Assembly (NCBI GenBank): GCA_039029195.1 | Contig: JBCCGR010000017.1 | Location: 1 to 64,000 of the forward strand | DNA from: JBCCGR01 sp039029195 | GTDB lineage: Bacteria; Pseudomonadota; Alphaproteobacteria; Rhizobiales; Rhizobiaceae | Reading direction: 5' to 3' | Length of the DNA: 64,000 bases | Shown: in pieces, positions 61,540 to 64,000 of the stretch | How positions within the stretch are numbered: the first letter of the stretch is position 1 | Layout of the letters: the number at the start of each line of letters is the position of its first letter | The notes under the pieces: model-generated | Seen by the model: the letters and a program-made list of their open reading frames with translations, nothing else | Told to the model about the DNA's origin: nothing | Database searches by the model: none | Translations under genes and position numbers: made by a program

Positions 61540-61754
61540 TGAACTGGTCCCTTTGGCAATGCATCGCACAGCCTTGTTGAGACGGTCATCTCAGCGCGTC
61601 AGAAGCGCCGCGTCCCTCGCAAATCCGACGTCAAGGTGCCGCCAAAATGACGATCAGCCTGCCCCGCCATTTTGCAGCGTGCAAAAACACATTTGCAATG
61701 AGGCCCATGAGCCCGCATGATTGCAATATTGTCCCAGCCCATTGGAAAACAACG

Positions 61755-62063
61755 ATGAAACGCCTTTTGCTTTCCGCCATCTTTCTCGCCACGTCGATGT
61801 CGGCAACCGCTGTTCAGGCCCACGAGTGGCGCTATCACTATTCACCGGAGCTGACCTATCAGGTCTATCGTGTGGCCAATTGGGATGTGCTCAATATGCG
61901 GTCGGGACCTGGCGCCAACTATCAGAAAGTCGGAGCGCTCGGGCCCTACGAGCGAGGCATCTATATCCAGACCTGCGCGCGTCATGCCCGCTGGTGTCTC
62001 GTATCTGCCGGTGCCCGGCAAGGCTGGGTGAACATGAAGTTTTTGCGTGGCATTGATCATTAG
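61755..62063 (+). CDS. Small periplasmic SH3-like protein
   Basis: 102 residues from ATG 61755. A signal peptide of about 22 residues ends at AVQAHE. The mature part is one bacterial SH3 domain (VLNMRSGPGANYQKVGALGPY, core NMRSGPGANYQ) with a cysteine pair (QTCARHARWC) likely disulfide-bonded, and GWVNMKFL at the end. SH3b domains in secreted proteins often bind cell wall peptides. Divergent from the M24-fold gene. Confidence 0.85.
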   Translation: MKRLLLSAIFLATSMSATAVQAHEWRYHYSPELTYQVYRVANWDVLNMRSGPGANYQKVGALGPYERGIYIQTCARHARWCLVSAGARQGWVNMKFLRGIDH

Positions 62064-62101
62064 ATTTTGAGAAATTTGCTTGGAATCTATCTTTAATCAC
62101 C

Positions 62102-62190
62102 GTCGTTCCACCCCTTGCGGGCGGAATCCATGGCTGTTGTGAAAATGTGGATCCCGCCCGTCCGTTCGCAAGCTCCGAACTGGGCGGGAT
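62102..62190. repeat. Two GTCAT-type palindromes after the SH3 gene
   Basis: First at 62102-62130 (GTTCCACCC...GGGCGGAAT, ending CCATGG). Second at 62151-62190, ATCCCGCCC...GGGCGGGAT around a GTTCGCAAGCTCCGAAC core, followed by GAC. The inner core resembles the one at 60138-60183. Confidence 0.6.
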
Positions 62191-62267
62191 GACGAAAGGA
62201 AGCGAACGCCTCCAGCTAAAACAAACGTGCTTTAAAAGCTCAATTCCGGCAAAATCAGAACGCCCGT

Positions 62268-63851
62268 TTAGACATCCACCACGAAAATCTCGTGCTCGCC
62301 GGTTATGCCTTTGAAGGCATGAGATCCCGCGGAGGTCAGCCCGATCTCCCCCGCACCAAGCGCTTGCCTGAAAGCGCCGGACGCCAGAACCTTGTGTCCG
62401 GTTTCCTTTGTTAGGCCCTCAATGCGGCTCGCAAGATTGACTGCAGGCCCCACGACCGTGAAATCAAGCCGGTCGCGCGCACCCACATTGCCATAGGCCA
62501 CATCGCCCACATGGAGGGCGATGCCAGCCTCGAACGCGGGCCTCCCCTCCTCCAGGCGGGCGTTTGCCCGTTCCTGAACTGATTGGGTGGCGAGCCGCGC
62601 TGTTTTAAGCGCCTCTCGCGCCTTGTTTTCCTGATCTCCGGGTTCATCAGAAATCGGGAAAACGGCGAGCACGGCATCACCGATAAATTTCAGCACTTCC
62701 CCACCATGCGCCGTGATTGCATCGGATATCGTGTCGAAATAGTCGTTGATCAAATCAAGATAGTCCGCCTGGGGAAGCGTTTCGGCGAGCGTTGTTGAAT
62801 TCCGGAGATCGCTGAATAGCACCACGGATTTGATGTCCTCGCCTTCCCCACGGCGTATGGCGCCATTGAGAACTTTCCGGCCAGTCCGTTGACCGAGATA
62901 GGTTTCAAGCAGAACCTCGGTGTTCTTGCGCAGGGTCATGACTTCCAGATAGCGCGAAATCACCGAGGAACACTCAAAGATCAGCCCCAGATTTGCGGTC
63001 GTGAAGCCATCTGGATGATCCGATGTCAGCGTCATGATGTTAATCTGGCCATCTGAGAAAATCAGCGGCATGGCCACATAGTCGGTCGCACCTTTGGCCT
63101 TCAGGTCCGCCATAATGGGAAAATCGAACTCGGTCTTGTCCTCATTGAGTGGTTGGCGAACGCCGCCAAGACCATCCGTTACGTGGCGCAGCGGACTGTT
63201 GATGTAGGCGGGATTGGAAAACAGGGAATGATCGGGTTCAGAGGCTCGAACCGTGTCTTCATCCCGCAGCCAGATCATGTTCAGACCGGCGATTTCGGGG
63301 TGCAATGACCAGATGGTAACTGTGAGGCGCTGCAGGGCAATGCCCTCCCCCACGAACTTTCGCCCCAGCAAACCAACAAGCTCAGCGCGATCCTTGCAAT
63401 AGGCGGCTTCACGCAAAATCCAGTCCGCGAGCGGCGAGGAAATATGTCCGTCCTGCGGCCGCAGATTGACGTCCGGCTTTGATTGAAGCCCGGCAAGCGC
63501 ATGGGGCATAATCGAAAAGTGCCCCTTGACCTCGAGCGCTTCCTTTAAAGGACTGTCATAGGCCCAGATGGCGTTTTCAATTTTGTTCTCGCCTGTTCCA
63601 ATGTGCCAGTAGCGCGCTGTGCCCTTGAACGGGCAGAACGTGCGTAAGTTGGATGCTTCAAGCAGGCTTTCATCAAGGCACTCGAGCGGAAAGTAAACCG
63701 TGGTTGCGAGACGGGTTTCGTGCAGCAACCGCACTGCATCGCTTTGCACGCTCAGACCATTGGCAAAGCTCGCCTCAAACGCACCTTCAACGGGTTCAAT
63801 CGCGATGCGATATCCCGTTTTCGACAGTTCTTGTGTGTTTTGAATGTTCAT
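62268..63851 (-). CDS. DUF427 domain fused to an adenylate/guanylate cyclase
   Basis: 527 residues from ATG 63851, with AGGG upstream. Residues about 12-105 are a DUF427 domain (VYFPLECL, FCPFKGTARYWHIG, AIWAYDSPLKEAL), a small fold with unknown ligand. The middle, to about 320, is a sensory part resembling that of the cyclase at 47006. The class III cyclase domain has its metal aspartates in LFSDLRNSTT near 345 and FIGDAVLAVF near 390, and ends with RLDFTVVGPAVNLASR. The fusion of DUF427 to a cyclase is unusual and suggests a ligand-sensing cyclase. Confidence 0.88.
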   Translation of the reverse strand: MNIQNTQELSKTGYRIAIEPVEGAFEASFANGLSVQSDAVRLLHETRLATTVYFPLECLDESLLEASNLRTFCPFKGTARYWHIGTGENKIENAIWAYDSPLKEALEVKGHFSIMPHALAGLQSKPDVNLRPQDGHISSPLADWILREAAYCKDRAELVGLLGRKFVGEGIALQRLTVTIWSLHPEIAGLNMIWLRDEDTVRASEPDHSLFSNPAYINSPLRHVTDGLGGVRQPLNEDKTEFDFPIMADLKAKGATDYVAMPLIFSDGQINIMTLTSDHPDGFTTANLGLIFECSSVISRYLEVMTLRKNTEVLLETYLGQRTGRKVLNGAIRRGEGEDIKSVVLFSDLRNSTTLAETLPQADYLDLINDYFDTISDAITAHGGEVLKFIGDAVLAVFPISDEPGDQENKAREALKTARLATQSVQERANARLEEGRPAFEAGIALHVGDVAYGNVGARDRLDFTVVGPAVNLASRIEGLTKETGHKVLASGAFRQALGAGEIGLTSAGSHAFKGITGEHEIFVVDV

Positions 63852-64000
63852 CGCCACCCTGGCCGGTCAGACGCAATCAGGACTATATATGAATTTCGTT
63901 CGGTGATTATTAGACCATGCTGACGGAAGGCAGTGTCTTTAGACTGCGAACGCGCGCGACACTGGATAGCAAGCGAGTTCTCGATTGGAGCCTGCCACCA

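Overview
The window looks like chromosomal DNA from an alphaproteobacterium, most likely a marine or aquatic member of the Hyphomicrobiales (Rhizobiales). The reasons are the gene orders gmk-yicC-mltG-fabF-acpP-fabG-fabD and rpsF-rpsR-DUF2232-rplI, a ribosomal protein L9 with an acidic tail, an Atm1-type exporter, GTCAT...ATCCA intergenic palindromes, CCCCCCTCTGTC-type mosaic repeats and a perfect CtrA-type box. Most of the sequence is GC-rich. No rRNA, tRNA or CRISPR array was recognised.

Layout. 1-2521: a compact island with two secreted six-cysteine (knottin-like) peptide genes, one cut by the window edge. The complete one is a fusion of a PqqD-like domain, a twin-arginine signal and a cystine-rich peptide, and it overlaps a PF14907-type nucleotidyltransferase gene. 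This is the best candidate for an undescribed system. 2770-9166: core genes for GMP kinase, RNA turnover, peptidoglycan release and fatty-acid synthesis. 9636-12088: ribosomal protein operon. 12287-18966: LysE exporter, cysS, a DUF559 nuclease gene between two MITE-like repeats, cimA, rarD and a LOG-family enzyme. 19260-24944: a giant low-complexity LysM protein, SMR and cation exchangers, and a TetR regulator with a clear operator. 24965-28573: an 855-residue uncharacterised protein and a 1-kb repeat-rich spacer.

28574-36997: ArsR plus Atm1-like exporter, a Tat-exported hydrolase, a dihydroorotase-like enzyme with an altered metal motif, ygfZ, a YfbR-like HD protein, a phosphatase, a PilZ protein and a 1-Cys peroxiredoxin. 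37155-43273: a likely methylthio/methanethiol block (IclR regulator, SBP56-type methanethiol oxidase, membrane protein, double SnoaL protein, mtnA, mtnK). 43665-46963: GlxA-type regulator, divergent methyltransferase and a D-threonine aldolase-like enzyme. 47006-50189: a nucleotide cyclase, nadB and a helically phased array of TTTCGCGAAA-type palindromes in front of an MFS transporter. 51503-56346: recO, a huge DUF2339 membrane protein and a hot-dog thioesterase. 56347-57780: an AT-rich acquired patch with a zinc-ribbon membrane protein. 58256-63851: SulP permease, an M24-fold protein with the motif set of DMSP lyase DddP, an SH3 protein and a DUF427-cyclase fusion.

The window combines housekeeping operons with several small accessory modules: secreted disulfide peptides, organosulfur metabolism, cyclic-nucleotide signalling and repeat-borne nuclease DNA. 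All assignments come from reading the sequence and from remembered family motifs. No searches were run.
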